Assembly (NCBI GenBank): GCA_019358985.1
Contig: JAHHIJ010000020.1
Location: forward strand, 1 to 64,000
Reading direction: 5' to 3'
From: Tolypothrix brevis GSE-NOS-MK-07-07A
Lineage (GTDB): Bacteria; Cyanobacteriota; Cyanobacteriia; Cyanobacteriales; Nostocaceae
DNA length: 64,000 nt
The translations under genes and the position numbers were made by a program. The notes under the pieces are model-generated. The model was given only the letters and a program-made list of their open reading frames with translations, was not told the DNA's origin and did not search any database. Shown piece by piece: positions 44,764-53,538 of this stretch. Position 1 is the first letter of the stretch. Each line of letters starts with the position of its first letter.

Positions 44764-45255
44764 GCTGTCAGGACCGAAGCGCTTGATCAAATCTTCGGGA
44801 CGAAGATTGGAAATAAATTCGCGAAACGCTTGCTGTTCGGCTTCATCAGCATCGCGATCCACGGGGATGGAAGCATTAGCGATCACCTCTTCCATAACCC
44901 AGATAGGAGCGTTGGTACGCAGAGCGACGGCGATCGCATCGCTGGGACGCGCATCAATTTCTTTTTTGACATCCCCTTGCTGGACAATCAAAGCTGCATA
45001 AAATGTGTCCTTTTGTAGCGAATGGATAATGACTTTTTCTAAAGTCATATTCCATAGTTCTAGAATATTCGCGATCAAATCGTGGGTTAAGGGTCTGGGA
45101 GGCTTTTGATTCTCCAGCGCACCCATAATTGCCCTAGCCTGTTCTTGACCAATATAAATTGGCAAAGCGCGGCGATCTGAAGCATCTTTCAAAAGTACAA
45201 TTGGGCTGCGGGTGATAGCATCTAATGCTATGCCAGCGACTTTCATTTCAATCAT
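44761..45255 (-). CDS. Bifunctional nuclease (DUF151/BFN) family protein
   Basis: The 164-residue protein has the DUF151 pattern: PIVLLKDASDRRALPIYIGQEQARAI (about 19-44), PRPLTHDLIANIL, FYAALIV and the signature DARPSDAIAVALRTNAPIWV (about 100-119). A UVR-like acidic tail ends RPEDLIKRFG. Plant and bacterial homologues have DNase/RNase activity; in cyanobacteria the exact role is unclear. An in-frame ATG at residue 4 is another possible start. The stop codon overlaps a repeat array. Confidence 0.9.
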   Translation of the reverse strand: MIEMKVAGIALDAITRSPIVLLKDASDRRALPIYIGQEQARAIMGALENQKPPRPLTHDLIANILELWNMTLEKVIIHSLQKDTFYAALIVQQGDVKKEIDARPSDAIAVALRTNAPIWVMEEVIANASIPVDRDADEAEQQAFREFISNLRPEDLIKRFGPDS

Positions 45256-45595
45256 TGGCGAAGCCTCTACAATCTTTTGAGCGCTTGGTAACTATGTGAT
45301 AAATAGTACCCATTATCGACGAGGACGGCGAAAAGAATAAACATAGGCGTTTGTTTTCTATAATCACTTCTATTAAACTCCCTGCTAGTGGTGAATGCTC
45401 CTGGCAATTCAAATCGGTGTATTTCAACAATAATCTTCTTAACCAAGTATGGCTTGTAAATGATATAAATGTCTTGATTACTTTATGCAATAAATTGTCT
45501 AAAATGATACTCATGAGTTGGAAATTATTGTGAGAATTACGAATTGATTTAAGTCAAAATTAGGCAATAAATAGAGTTAGTTTTGCGAAAAAGCC
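45256..45595. other. Divergent intergenic region, nothing recognised
   Basis: It separates the DUF151 gene (minus) from ribE (plus) and should hold both promoters. Short ORFs on both strands (about 60-88 codons) lack family features. No FMN-riboswitch-like fold was recognised. Confidence 0.5.
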
Positions 45596-46267
45596 GTGTT
45601 TACAGGATTAATCCAGTCATTAGGAACTATCAAACCTTTGGGGGGCGATTCTTGGCAAATTACATGTCTACCCCAGTCACCTGAGTTAATTATGCAAGAT
45701 TTAGCTTGTGGTGACAGTATTGCCGTGGATGGTGTTTGCCTAACGGTAGAAAAAATTTTAAAATCGGGATTTGTCGCCACCGCTTCCCCAGAAACTCTTC
45801 GCCGCACGACTTTGAGTCAACAATCAGACCAGAAGTATGTTAACTTAGAAGCGTCGCTGCGAGTAGGCAGCAAAATCGGCGGTCATTTTGTCATGGGTCA
45901 TGTGGACGGCACAGGACGAATGCAAGCGGTAGAACAAACTGCAAGTTCCTGGGAAATGACTTTTATCGCAGAAAGTGCGATCGCTCGCTACATTGTCCCC
46001 AAAGGCAGCATCGCCGTCAACGGCATCAGCCTGACAGTCGCCGAATATGAACCAGAAATTTCGCAATTCAAAGTGGCAGTTATTCCCCTCACCTATGCCG
46101 AAACTAATCTCCGCTATCTCCTTCCCGGCAGTTTGGTTAATCTCGAAGGAGATATTCTCGGCAAATACGTGGAAAAATTGCTTTATCCCGGCAAGCAACA
46201 TACAATGAATGATACCAGCTTTGATGAAATTACACCCTCATTTTTAGGCGAACACGGGTATTTGTAA
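45596..46267 (+). CDS. ribE: Riboflavin synthase, alpha chain
   Basis: The 223-residue protein has two lumazine-binding repeats. The first begins MFTGLIQSLGTI and contains GDSIAVDGVCLTVEKI. The second contains GHFVMGHVDGTGRM and KGSIAVNGISLTVAEYE, with IPLTYAETNLRYLLPGSLVNLEGDILGKYVEKLL at the end. It dismutates two lumazines into riboflavin. The start codon is GTG at 45596, fixed by the universally conserved MFTG start of the family. It is convergent with the M23 gene across a G/C-skewed repeat. Confidence 0.95.
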   Translation: MFTGLIQSLGTIKPLGGDSWQITCLPQSPELIMQDLACGDSIAVDGVCLTVEKILKSGFVATASPETLRRTTLSQQSDQKYVNLEASLRVGSKIGGHFVMGHVDGTGRMQAVEQTASSWEMTFIAESAIARYIVPKGSIAVNGISLTVAEYEPEISQFKVAVIPLTYAETNLRYLLPGSLVNLEGDILGKYVEKLLYPGKQHTMNDTSFDEITPSFLGEHGYL

Positions 46268-46269
46268 TT

Positions 46270-46350
46270 AGGAGAAGGGGAAAGGGGAAAGGGGAAAGGG
46301 TAAGAAAGAAGAAATATTTCTCCCCCTGCCTCCCCTGCTCCCCCTGCCCC
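46270..46350. repeat. Purine tract followed by pyrimidine tract
   Basis: It holds GGGGAAA-type heptad repeats (about 46275-46306) and then a CCCCTGC-type run, so a transcript in either direction could fold into a long imperfect hairpin. It lies between the convergent ribE and M23 genes and may end both transcripts. Confidence 0.6.
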
Positions 46351-46357
46351 CCTGCCT

Positions 46358-48016
46358 CTAACTTCCCGGTTGCCCAATTACTCGCGCTGTCTGTGTAGCT
46401 TTAATCAACTGACTGAGAGCGCTGTCTAATTCTACACCTGGGTCAATTGCAACCCAGCCTTGGGATGTGAGGTGACGCACTTCAAAGTGCAGGTGGGGAC
46501 CTGTGGAATTGCCGGTGCTGCCAACTCGTCCAATTACAGTTCCTTGTTGCACCAACTGACCAGGTTGGACGAAGATTTCTGACATGTGACCGTAGAGAGT
46601 TTGTTGAGCGGAAGTGTGATTCAAAATAACAGTTAAACCATAACCGCCTACCCAATCAGCAATTTCCACTTGACCAGTAGCAGCTGCTAAAATTGGTGTT
46701 CCCATCGCTGCACCCAAATCTGTACCGGCGTGGAAACGCCGATCGCCTGTAATTGGATGCACTCGCCAACCAAACAATGATGTAATTGGTGAGGGAATAG
46801 ATAACGGGAACATCATTCCCCCAGGATTAGCCGCGATCGCACCAGTATAAGGAATTTGTGGTAATGCTGATGCTAGGGGAATGTCATATGCTACAGTGCT
46901 GTCGCGGGGTGCCGTATTATCAGCGGTCATTGGTGCTGATAATTCCCCAGATACGGGGGCGATCGCACTCGAACCAACTATGGGGTTAGTATTGAGACTG
47001 CCGACATTGGGGATAAATCGATTCGGACGAAAAGCGCTTTTGCTGACATTAGAAGCAACTGACTTTTCACGCCAACTGCCATTGTTAAGATTAATTGGAC
47101 CAACCCGCGTTCTCCGCCATCCTGTGTTATTCTCTTCACTTGCAAGACGGCGTGATGATGAAACGCTAGCGATCGCAGTTGTTGCTTGACTTCTTCTAAT
47201 CCAACTCGGCGCTTGTTTACCTGTTACGTCGTTATTAGAATCAGCAACACGTTGATTTCCATAAGGAGTAATCGGTATTTTCGCGCAAATACCATTCGCA
47301 CCTTGGGCTAAAATGGTTCGGCAACCGCTAGAGCGTTCTGTGAGTACTACAGAATTCGGTGCTTGATAATTCGTCCCATCGTTTTTATAATCGTTGGGGT
47401 CGATATAGGCGTTATTGTAATCCTTTTTGCCCTCTGTTCCACTACTTGGTGGTCGCGAAACTTCTGAGGGTCTTTCTATGGTGCTAGAATTGCTAGATGT
47501 GGCTTCAGAATCTTCTTGTCTAATTCTTACAGGCTTAACCCGCGAAGCTTCTACCTGCCGTCTGAAGCGTCTAGCGGTAGTGTCAGGTTCAGAAGTCTCA
47601 ACACTTGGTCTTGAGCGTCTGATAAGTGTTACAGGCTCTTCAGACTCGCTTTGAGACGTTGAACGTCTAACTGGTGAGACTTTTGAAACTTCTGTTTTAT
47701 TGCGTAGTCGCTTTTTGAGTCTAGCTCGACGCTCAGAAAAATCCGGTGTCGATTCTACACTAGTTACAGTGCGATCGCGCACAACCTCTTTTTTAACTGG
47801 ATTTGTCACTACTGGCTGTGAATTTTCGACAGTAGGAACGATATTATCTATTGATGTGTCTACCTGAGCATAAACAAAGCCACCGCTGAGGAAGCTGAAA
47901 CTACTTAACCAACACAGACTCTGTGCTGGTAAAGAAGATGCTAAACGTTTTGTCACAAGATATCGCTGCAATAAGTTGTGCAAACGGCGATCGCTTTTTT
48001 GATTGCGTTGCGTCAT
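46358..48016 (-). CDS. M23-family (LytM-type) metallopeptidase
   Basis: The 552-residue protein has a hydrophobic N-terminal segment at about 28-50 (signal anchor or signal peptide), a long Arg/Ser/Pro-rich disordered region to about 390 and a C-terminal M23 domain. The zinc ligands are visible: HAGTDLGAAMG (His, Asp) and HLHFEVR (final His). Other core motifs are YGLTVILNH, YGHMSE and GSTGNSTGPH. It probably cleaves peptidoglycan cross-links or activates an amidase at division or during wall remodelling. A non-catalytic (EnvC-like) variant is unlikely because the ligands are intact. Confidence 0.9.
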   Translation of the reverse strand: MTQRNQKSDRRLHNLLQRYLVTKRLASSLPAQSLCWLSSFSFLSGGFVYAQVDTSIDNIVPTVENSQPVVTNPVKKEVVRDRTVTSVESTPDFSERRARLKKRLRNKTEVSKVSPVRRSTSQSESEEPVTLIRRSRPSVETSEPDTTARRFRRQVEASRVKPVRIRQEDSEATSSNSSTIERPSEVSRPPSSGTEGKKDYNNAYIDPNDYKNDGTNYQAPNSVVLTERSSGCRTILAQGANGICAKIPITPYGNQRVADSNNDVTGKQAPSWIRRSQATTAIASVSSSRRLASEENNTGWRRTRVGPINLNNGSWREKSVASNVSKSAFRPNRFIPNVGSLNTNPIVGSSAIAPVSGELSAPMTADNTAPRDSTVAYDIPLASALPQIPYTGAIAANPGGMMFPLSIPSPITSLFGWRVHPITGDRRFHAGTDLGAAMGTPILAAATGQVEIADWVGGYGLTVILNHTSAQQTLYGHMSEIFVQPGQLVQQGTVIGRVGSTGNSTGPHLHFEVRHLTSQGWVAIDPGVELDSALSQLIKATQTARVIGQPGS

Positions 48017-48163
48017 TTGTTAAAGTGCGTGCTGTGTGTAATTATACTGAAAATTGGGCATTGGGCAATTTGAGGAGGGGGAAAGGGGGAAAAATATCAT
48101 GAGTGATTTAAATAACTCTTTATTTCCATACCTTTACCCTTTCCCCTTTACCCTTTTCCCCTC

Positions 48164-48976
48164 TTAAAATCCCCCTAGTCCCTTATAACCCAAACTGATT
48201 GTACCGGGTTGAAGACAAATTTCTGGTGTTATTACTGCTTTGGTATCATAAGTTTCCATCTTGATTCGTAGTTCCCCTGTAGAAGTTACACCTACAACAG
48301 TCCCCGAATGATTTTTGATGTCTACTTTATCGCCCATATTCGTCAGCAAATTTAGATAATCTGACAATAGTATATTTACTCCTTTTTCACAAAGGCACTC
48401 AACACCAGATTCTATTCCTAACAAAACCTCCAAAGCTAGCATTTCCAGAGAATCAATTACACCTTTTTGCTCTTTCGCTTGCCAGAATTTCAGATTGATT
48501 CCGGTTTCTGGTACAGAGTTTGACCAGTTAATGCCTACACCAACCACTGCTTGTGTGATTTTTCCTTTGTGTACCTTGGTTTCAGTCAAAATGCCGCCTA
48601 GTTTACGGCTACTTAAGACTAAATCATTGGGCCATTTAATTCCGACATTCACGCCACATTTTTGCAATTGTTTCGCAATTCCCCAACAAAGTGCCAAGGT
48701 TAATTGGTAGCTGTTGCTTGCCTCTAGTTGCGGAGCTATAGCCACTGAAAGATACAATCCCCCACCAGGAGAACTCCATTGACGCCCCCATTGTCCGCGT
48801 CCTGCTGTTTGAGAAGTCGCAATTACTACACATCCAGAAGCTGCGCCTTGTTCTAGCAAGTTCCACGCAGTAACGTTTGTAGAGGCTACGGTGTCAAAAA
48901 CATGTAGAGACAATGGTAAATATTTATGCTGACGCCGACGGAGGGCGGTTTCTAAGTGTTGCCGATCAAATTCCAC
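48164..48976 (-). CDS. birA: Biotin-[acetyl-CoA-carboxylase] ligase
   Basis: The 270-residue protein joins biotin to the acetyl-CoA carboxylase carrier protein. It shows VFDTVASTNVTAWNLLEQG, the biotin/ATP loop TAGRGQWGRQWSSPGGGLYLSV (about 56-77), IKWPNDLVLSSRKLGGILTE and VVGVGINW. There is no N-terminal HTH, so it is the monofunctional type, not a repressor. The start is GTG at 48976, with AAGGA just upstream. Confidence 0.93.
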   Translation of the reverse strand: MEFDRQHLETALRRRQHKYLPLSLHVFDTVASTNVTAWNLLEQGAASGCVVIATSQTAGRGQWGRQWSSPGGGLYLSVAIAPQLEASNSYQLTLALCWGIAKQLQKCGVNVGIKWPNDLVLSSRKLGGILTETKVHKGKITQAVVGVGINWSNSVPETGINLKFWQAKEQKGVIDSLEMLALEVLLGIESGVECLCEKGVNILLSDYLNLLTNMGDKVDIKNHSGTVVGVTSTGELRIKMETYDTKAVITPEICLQPGTISLGYKGLGGF

Positions 48977-49052
48977 ATTCCTTACCTAAATCCCGTTGTA
49001 CAAGTTAACATTAATTGGCTGAAGTTGATTTTCTGTTGAGGTTTGGTGTAAG

Positions 49053-49853
49053 ATGCACACTTGGCACTGGCGCACTTGGGAAGAACTTCCCTACTTGACT
49101 TGCAGTCTATTGGAAGGTTTCCCTCACGGTTTTTTCACTTCTCAGTTTTGGTCACTTTCTCTGCAAGAGTTGACTCATGTTTTAGAACCAGAAGCATCTA
49201 ATTCTTATCGCTTAAAACAGGTTCATGGCAACATTGTCGTCACACCTCAAGAAATTACCAGCAAGTTAAGTGCGGGTGGAAATGATATTGAAGGAGAAGG
49301 TGATTCTGCCCTGGTATTGGGAGACGGTTTGATGAGCGAACAACCCCTACAAGCGTTGTGGGTAGCTAGCGCTGATTGTACACCGGTGCTGATTGCCGAT
49401 GAAAAGACTCTGCAAGTGGCAGCACTACATGCAGGTTGGCGGGGTACGGCATCTAAGATTGTACCGCAAGCGATCGCCCGATTGATTGCCCAAGGCAGCA
49501 AAATCGAAAATTTGCGAATTGCCCTCGGTCCTGCCATCGCTGGTGAAGTATACCAAGTTTCAGAACAGGTAGCAGCAGAAATAGGCGCAACCATTATACC
49601 ACATAATGATGAAAAAACTATTATTGATGCCATGTATCAGCTACCAAATTCACCTTTATTACCCGATCCAAATCCTGGAAGAGTGCGGTTAGATGTGCGA
49701 CAGGTAAATGCTTTACAGATGGAAATGTTGGGAATTGCATCTGAACAAATAGCGATCGCACCTTATTGTACCTTTCAAAGCCCAAATTATTTCTTTTCTT
49801 ATCGCCGCGAGAAACAAAAGAAAGTCCAATGGTCGGGAATCGTCAGCAGATGA
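49053..49853 (+). CDS. pgeF: Peptidoglycan editing factor PgeF (YfiH/laccase-domain)
   Basis: The 266-residue protein belongs to the Cu-oxidase_4 family. Key blocks are RLKQVHGNIVV (His), WVASADCTPVLIADE (Cys), AALHAGWRGTASKIV (His) and IALGPAIAGEVYQVS. Members were first named polyphenol oxidases; more recent work describes a role in removing wrongly inserted residues from peptidoglycan precursors. It is divergent from birA by about 75 bp. Confidence 0.92.
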   Translation: MHTWHWRTWEELPYLTCSLLEGFPHGFFTSQFWSLSLQELTHVLEPEASNSYRLKQVHGNIVVTPQEITSKLSAGGNDIEGEGDSALVLGDGLMSEQPLQALWVASADCTPVLIADEKTLQVAALHAGWRGTASKIVPQAIARLIAQGSKIENLRIALGPAIAGEVYQVSEQVAAEIGATIIPHNDEKTIIDAMYQLPNSPLLPDPNPGRVRLDVRQVNALQMEMLGIASEQIAIAPYCTFQSPNYFFSYRREKQKKVQWSGIVSR

Positions 49854-49956
49854 AGCGATCGCTTTTATAATTTAAAAGTCTGTCTGCGAATTGCTCAAGT
49901 CTTGAGTTTTGCTATCTTACGATTAGCCATAGACAAAAAATTAGTAAAATTCTTTC

Positions 49957-50817
49957 ATGCGTCGAGACTCCATATTTTACAAACTGTTTCAACAATCCCC
50001 CAGTTTACTATTTGAATTATTGACAAATCCTCCAATAAATGCAGATAGTTATCGTTTTGATTCAGTTGCTGTCAAGGAACCTAAATTTGAAATCGATGGA
50101 GTATTTCTCCCACCAGAAAACGAAAGTCCGGGTGTTGTATATTTCTGTGAGGTGCAATTCCAGAAAGACGAAAGGCTATATGAAAGGGTATTTGCAGAAT
50201 CTTCATTGTATTTCTACCGTAACCGCGACAGATTTAGTGATTGGCAAGTAGTCATAATTTACCCATCGCGCAGTATCGAACAAAGTGATATTTATCCCCA
50301 TCGCTCATTTCTGAATGGTGAACAAGTGTATCGTGTTTATCTAGATGAGTTGGGAGATATTCGTCAATTACCTGTGTGGGTAGCGTTGATGGTATTAACT
50401 ACGATAGATGAAGAACAAGCACCCCAAGAAGCAAGGTATTTGTTAACAAGAACCCGTCAAGAAGTACCATCTCCATCAAGTATCGCCATAATAGAAATAT
50501 TAACAACGATAATGGTGTACAAGTTTGAACAATTAAGCCGAATGGAGGTAGAAGAGATGTTAGGAATTACACTCAAGCAAACGCGAGTTTACAGGGAAAT
50601 TAAGGAAGAGGGACGAGAAGAAGGACGAGAAGAAGGACGACAGGAAGAGGCTGCTAATCTTGTGATTCGATTGCTAACTAAGCGATTTGGAGTACTTACC
50701 CAGGAAACGCGATCGCACATTTCCAGCTATAGTTTGCCTGTTCTGGAAGATTTGAGTGAGGCACTGTTAGATTTTACTAGTGTGGCTGATTTACAGGCTT
50801 GGTTAGTAACACGTTGA
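49957..50817 (+). CDS. Rpn/DUF2887-family putative nuclease with DUF4351-like tail
   Basis: The 286-residue protein begins RRDSIFYKLFQQSPSLLFELL, followed by FEIDGVFLPP and VVYFCEVQFQKDERLYERVFAESSLY (Asp, Glu-x-Gln; the PD-(D/E)XK-like core of the Rpn/DUF2887 family). A Glu/Gly/Arg repeat (REEGREEGREEGR, about 215-228) links to a DUF4351-like helical C-terminus (LVIRLLTKRFGVL...LPVLEDLSEALLDFTSVADLQAWL). These are recombination-promoting nuclease relatives, very common in cyanobacteria. It is 13 bp from the GST gene. Confidence 0.85.
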   Translation: MRRDSIFYKLFQQSPSLLFELLTNPPINADSYRFDSVAVKEPKFEIDGVFLPPENESPGVVYFCEVQFQKDERLYERVFAESSLYFYRNRDRFSDWQVVIIYPSRSIEQSDIYPHRSFLNGEQVYRVYLDELGDIRQLPVWVALMVLTTIDEEQAPQEARYLLTRTRQEVPSPSSIAIIEILTTIMVYKFEQLSRMEVEEMLGITLKQTRVYREIKEEGREEGREEGRQEEAANLVIRLLTKRFGVLTQETRSHISSYSLPVLEDLSEALLDFTSVADLQAWLVTR

Positions 50818-50830
50818 TCAAAAAGAAAAT

Positions 50831-51526
50831 ATGCCAATTAAACTTTACGATTTAGCTGGAGCAGAGGACGATTGCCGCTTTAGTCCCTTTTGTTGGCAAG
50901 TCAAGATGGCTTTAAAACACAAAGGACTGGATGCGGAAGAAATTCCTTGGCGGTTTACAGAGAAAGAGGCGATCGCTTTTTCCGGGCAAGGATTGGTTCC
51001 TGTCTTGGTTGATGGCGAGAAAATTGTAAATGATAGTTGGGAAATTGCTCATTATTTGGAAACAACTTATGGCGATCGCCCAAGTTTATTTAACGGGAAG
51101 GTTGGCGAATCGGGGGCTTTATTCATCAAGTTTTGGTCTGCACAAGCTATTAATCTACTGATTTTCCGGATTATTCTCTCAGATTTGTTTGAGAGTTTAC
51201 ACGAAAAGGACAAAGCCTATTTTCGCGAAAGCCGAGAGAAGCTTTTAGGAATGACGCTGGAAGAATTTGCAACACCCAATGATGCAACCATAACTGCTTT
51301 GCAAACCGCGTTATCTCCTCTGAGGAAAATTGTGGAACGTCAGCCTTATTTAGGTGGCGATCAACCTTATTTTGGTGACTATATTGCCTTTGGACAATTT
51401 CAATGGGCAAGATCAGTCAGTCCAATTCAGTTGATCGCCAAAGACGATCCAATTTATAATTGGCGCGATCGCTTGCTGGATGCTTTCGATGGTTATGCTC
51501 GCAATACATCTGGTTACGCAGTCTAA
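50831..51526 (+). CDS. Glutathione S-transferase family protein
   Basis: The 231-residue protein has an N-terminal thioredoxin fold with CRFSPFCWQVKMALKHKGL (Ser/Cys region at the glutathione site), GQGLVPVLVDGEKIVNDSWEIAHYLE, and an all-helical C-terminus with YLGGDQPYFGDYIAFGQFQWAR. It resembles the beta-etherase/Ure2-like GSTs. The substrate is unknown. It starts 13 bp after the Rpn gene on the same strand and ends 66 bp before the ParA-like gene. Confidence 0.88.
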   Translation: MPIKLYDLAGAEDDCRFSPFCWQVKMALKHKGLDAEEIPWRFTEKEAIAFSGQGLVPVLVDGEKIVNDSWEIAHYLETTYGDRPSLFNGKVGESGALFIKFWSAQAINLLIFRIILSDLFESLHEKDKAYFRESREKLLGMTLEEFATPNDATITALQTALSPLRKIVERQPYLGGDQPYFGDYIAFGQFQWARSVSPIQLIAKDDPIYNWRDRLLDAFDGYARNTSGYAV

Positions 51527-51592
51527 AAATTCAGTAAGAACGGGATTCACGACTTCTAGAAATAACATTACTACTTTTAGAGGCAGGTCTAA

Positions 51593-52654
51593 ATGGTTCA
51601 TAAAATTGCCTTGTTCAATCACAAAGGTGGTGTCAGTAAGACCACAACGACTTTTAACTTAGGTTGGATGCTTGCTTCAAAAGGTAAGAGAGTTATTCTT
51701 GTAGATACTGATCCTCAATGTAATCTAACAGGAATAGCTCTCAAAGAAGAAACTGAAGATGACGAGGCAAGGATAGAAAACATCTACAACACACATTCAA
51801 ATATCAAAACTGGCTTGGCTCCTGCTTTTGAGTCACAGCCACGGGCTATTGAAGCTGTAGATTGTATTCCGATAGAAGGACAAGAAGGTTTATTTTTATT
51901 ACCTGGTCATGTTGGCTTTGCTGAATACGAAGTAACATTAGGCATCGCGCAGGAACTCAGTCGATCAATTCAGACACTCAAAAACTTGCCAGGTGCTATT
52001 TCTGATCTCTTGGAAAAAACTGCTAATAAATTTAATGCTGACTATATTCTGATTGATATGAGTCCAAGTTTAGGAGCCATAAATCAGAACTTACTAATGA
52101 CAAGTGACTTTTTCTTAGTGCCTACAAATGCTGATTTTATCTCTGTGATGGCAATTGATTCTCTGTCTAGAATTTTATCAAAGTGGTGTGCTTGGGCAAG
52201 GATGGCAAGCGTAAACCCTATATTAAAGGAAGCTGTTTATCCATTTCCAGAATTTACCTTGAAATTTTTAGGAACTATAGTTCAAAACTATAGAATTATT
52301 AGGGGTAAAGAAACAGCAGCATTTCAAACATGGATAGAAAAAATAGAGAATACAGTTACTGATAAACTAGTACCAGTTCTAGAGCGAAATAATCTGTTAT
52401 TACCAAAGCAAGTTTATACCGAGCAGGGTATGAATGATAGTTTTACCCTGACAAAAATTCCTAATGTTAGCAGCTTAATTGCTCTATCACAGGGACACAG
52501 TACACCAGTTTATGCTCTAACATCTGAACAATTAAACCAGAAAGGCATAGTATTAGAAGCTAATCAAAGAAAGCAAAATGAATTTAGAGAAACTTTTTCT
52601 GACTTAGCAGATAAAATTATTGCATTATCATCCAGCTATGCAGTCAGCGCTTGA
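51593..52654 (+). CDS. ParA/MinD-type ATPase without ParB
   Basis: The 353-residue protein has the deviant Walker A motif NHKGGVSKTTTTFNLGW (residues 9-25; Ser replaces the usual Gly), VILVDTDPQCNLTG (Walker A' / switch I region) and YILIDMSPSLGAINQNLL (Walker B, about 145-162). The C-terminal part (about 215-350) contains RGKETAAFQTWIEK and a long helical tail. ParA ATPases position DNA or protein cargo by dynamic dimerisation on the nucleoid. No ParB or parS is nearby; instead the gene overlaps a HEPN gene. The ATG has a good AGAGG site. Confidence 0.9.
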   Translation: MVHKIALFNHKGGVSKTTTTFNLGWMLASKGKRVILVDTDPQCNLTGIALKEETEDDEARIENIYNTHSNIKTGLAPAFESQPRAIEAVDCIPIEGQEGLFLLPGHVGFAEYEVTLGIAQELSRSIQTLKNLPGAISDLLEKTANKFNADYILIDMSPSLGAINQNLLMTSDFFLVPTNADFISVMAIDSLSRILSKWCAWARMASVNPILKEAVYPFPEFTLKFLGTIVQNYRIIRGKETAAFQTWIEKIENTVTDKLVPVLERNNLLLPKQVYTEQGMNDSFTLTKIPNVSSLIALSQGHSTPVYALTSEQLNQKGIVLEANQRKQNEFRETFSDLADKIIALSSSYAVSA

Positions 52655-53387
52655 CCAATTTCGCATTAGCATTCAGCGTGTTCGGGATCTGATTGCTCTT
52701 CATAATTCAGTTAAGGCTCAAGCTACTGCTGCTCTGGATCTTTCAGACATTTTACGAGCTGCCCTAGTTCTAACTGTTAGCGCCTTGGATTATTATATCC
52801 ATGAGATTGTCACATTGGGTATGCTGGAAATTCATCGAGGACAACGTGCTGAACCAGCATCTTCAGCTAATACCACTCAATCAGCCTTTTCCCGTTTTCA
52901 AGTTTCCTTGGGAAGCGCTCGTGAGGATAGAAGAATAGCCATAGATATCGCCTCTTGGATAGAGAGTGACATACAGCAGGTTTATGGAGCTAACTTTTTA
53001 CAGCAGTCTCATACTATTTCTGCTTTAATTCCAGCTATATCAAATAGTATTTTGAACAGATTAAATAATACTTCATGGTTAGAAGATGAGATTCGAGAAC
53101 GTCTAAGTTATCAAAGCTTCCAGCAACCTGACAAAATAGCTGATGCAATTAGGCAAATTTCGGATAAAAAGTTGTGGGATGAGGTTGCTATTAAAATGAG
53201 TAAACCTCCTAAAGATATTAAGCAACAACTTACTTTAATTGTGGATCGTAGAAACAAAATTGCTCACGAAGCAGATATAGATCCTACCCTCAACATAGGT
53301 AATCGCTGGTATATTGATGAATCAATGATTGGTGATACAGTTGATTTTCTTGAGCAGGTTGTAGAGAGTATTCATCAAATTTTGTAA
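52638..53387 (+). CDS. HEPN-domain protein (RiboL-PSP/MAE_28990-like), possible ribonuclease
   Basis: The protein of about 249 residues is all-helical. It begins MQSALDQFRISIQRVRDLIALH, followed by LDLSDILRAALVLTVSALDYYIHEIVTLGML (about 35-65), and ends with the HEPN catalytic motif in IVDRRNKIAHEADIDP (Rx4H: Arg, then NKIA, then His; about residue 205-211). HEPN proteins are metal-independent RNases found in toxin-antitoxin, CRISPR, Abi and restriction systems. The ATG at 52638 lies inside the end of the ParA-like gene (17-bp overlap), so the two are translationally coupled. The ORF is also open to 52620. Confidence 0.82.
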   Translation: MQSALDQFRISIQRVRDLIALHNSVKAQATAALDLSDILRAALVLTVSALDYYIHEIVTLGMLEIHRGQRAEPASSANTTQSAFSRFQVSLGSAREDRRIAIDIASWIESDIQQVYGANFLQQSHTISALIPAISNSILNRLNNTSWLEDEIRERLSYQSFQQPDKIADAIRQISDKKLWDEVAIKMSKPPKDIKQQLTLIVDRRNKIAHEADIDPTLNIGNRWYIDESMIGDTVDFLEQVVESIHQIL

Positions 53388-53538
53388 ATTTGAATTGAGT
53401 CTGAAGTAGATATTGTCTGCCAATTGATTGAGCAAGATAGGACTACTATTTGATTTTTGAACACGCATTAGGTCTTCTAGGGTGCGTGATTGTTGAAATC
53501 CGTAACGCACTATTATCAAGGAATAGAACAACAACCAA

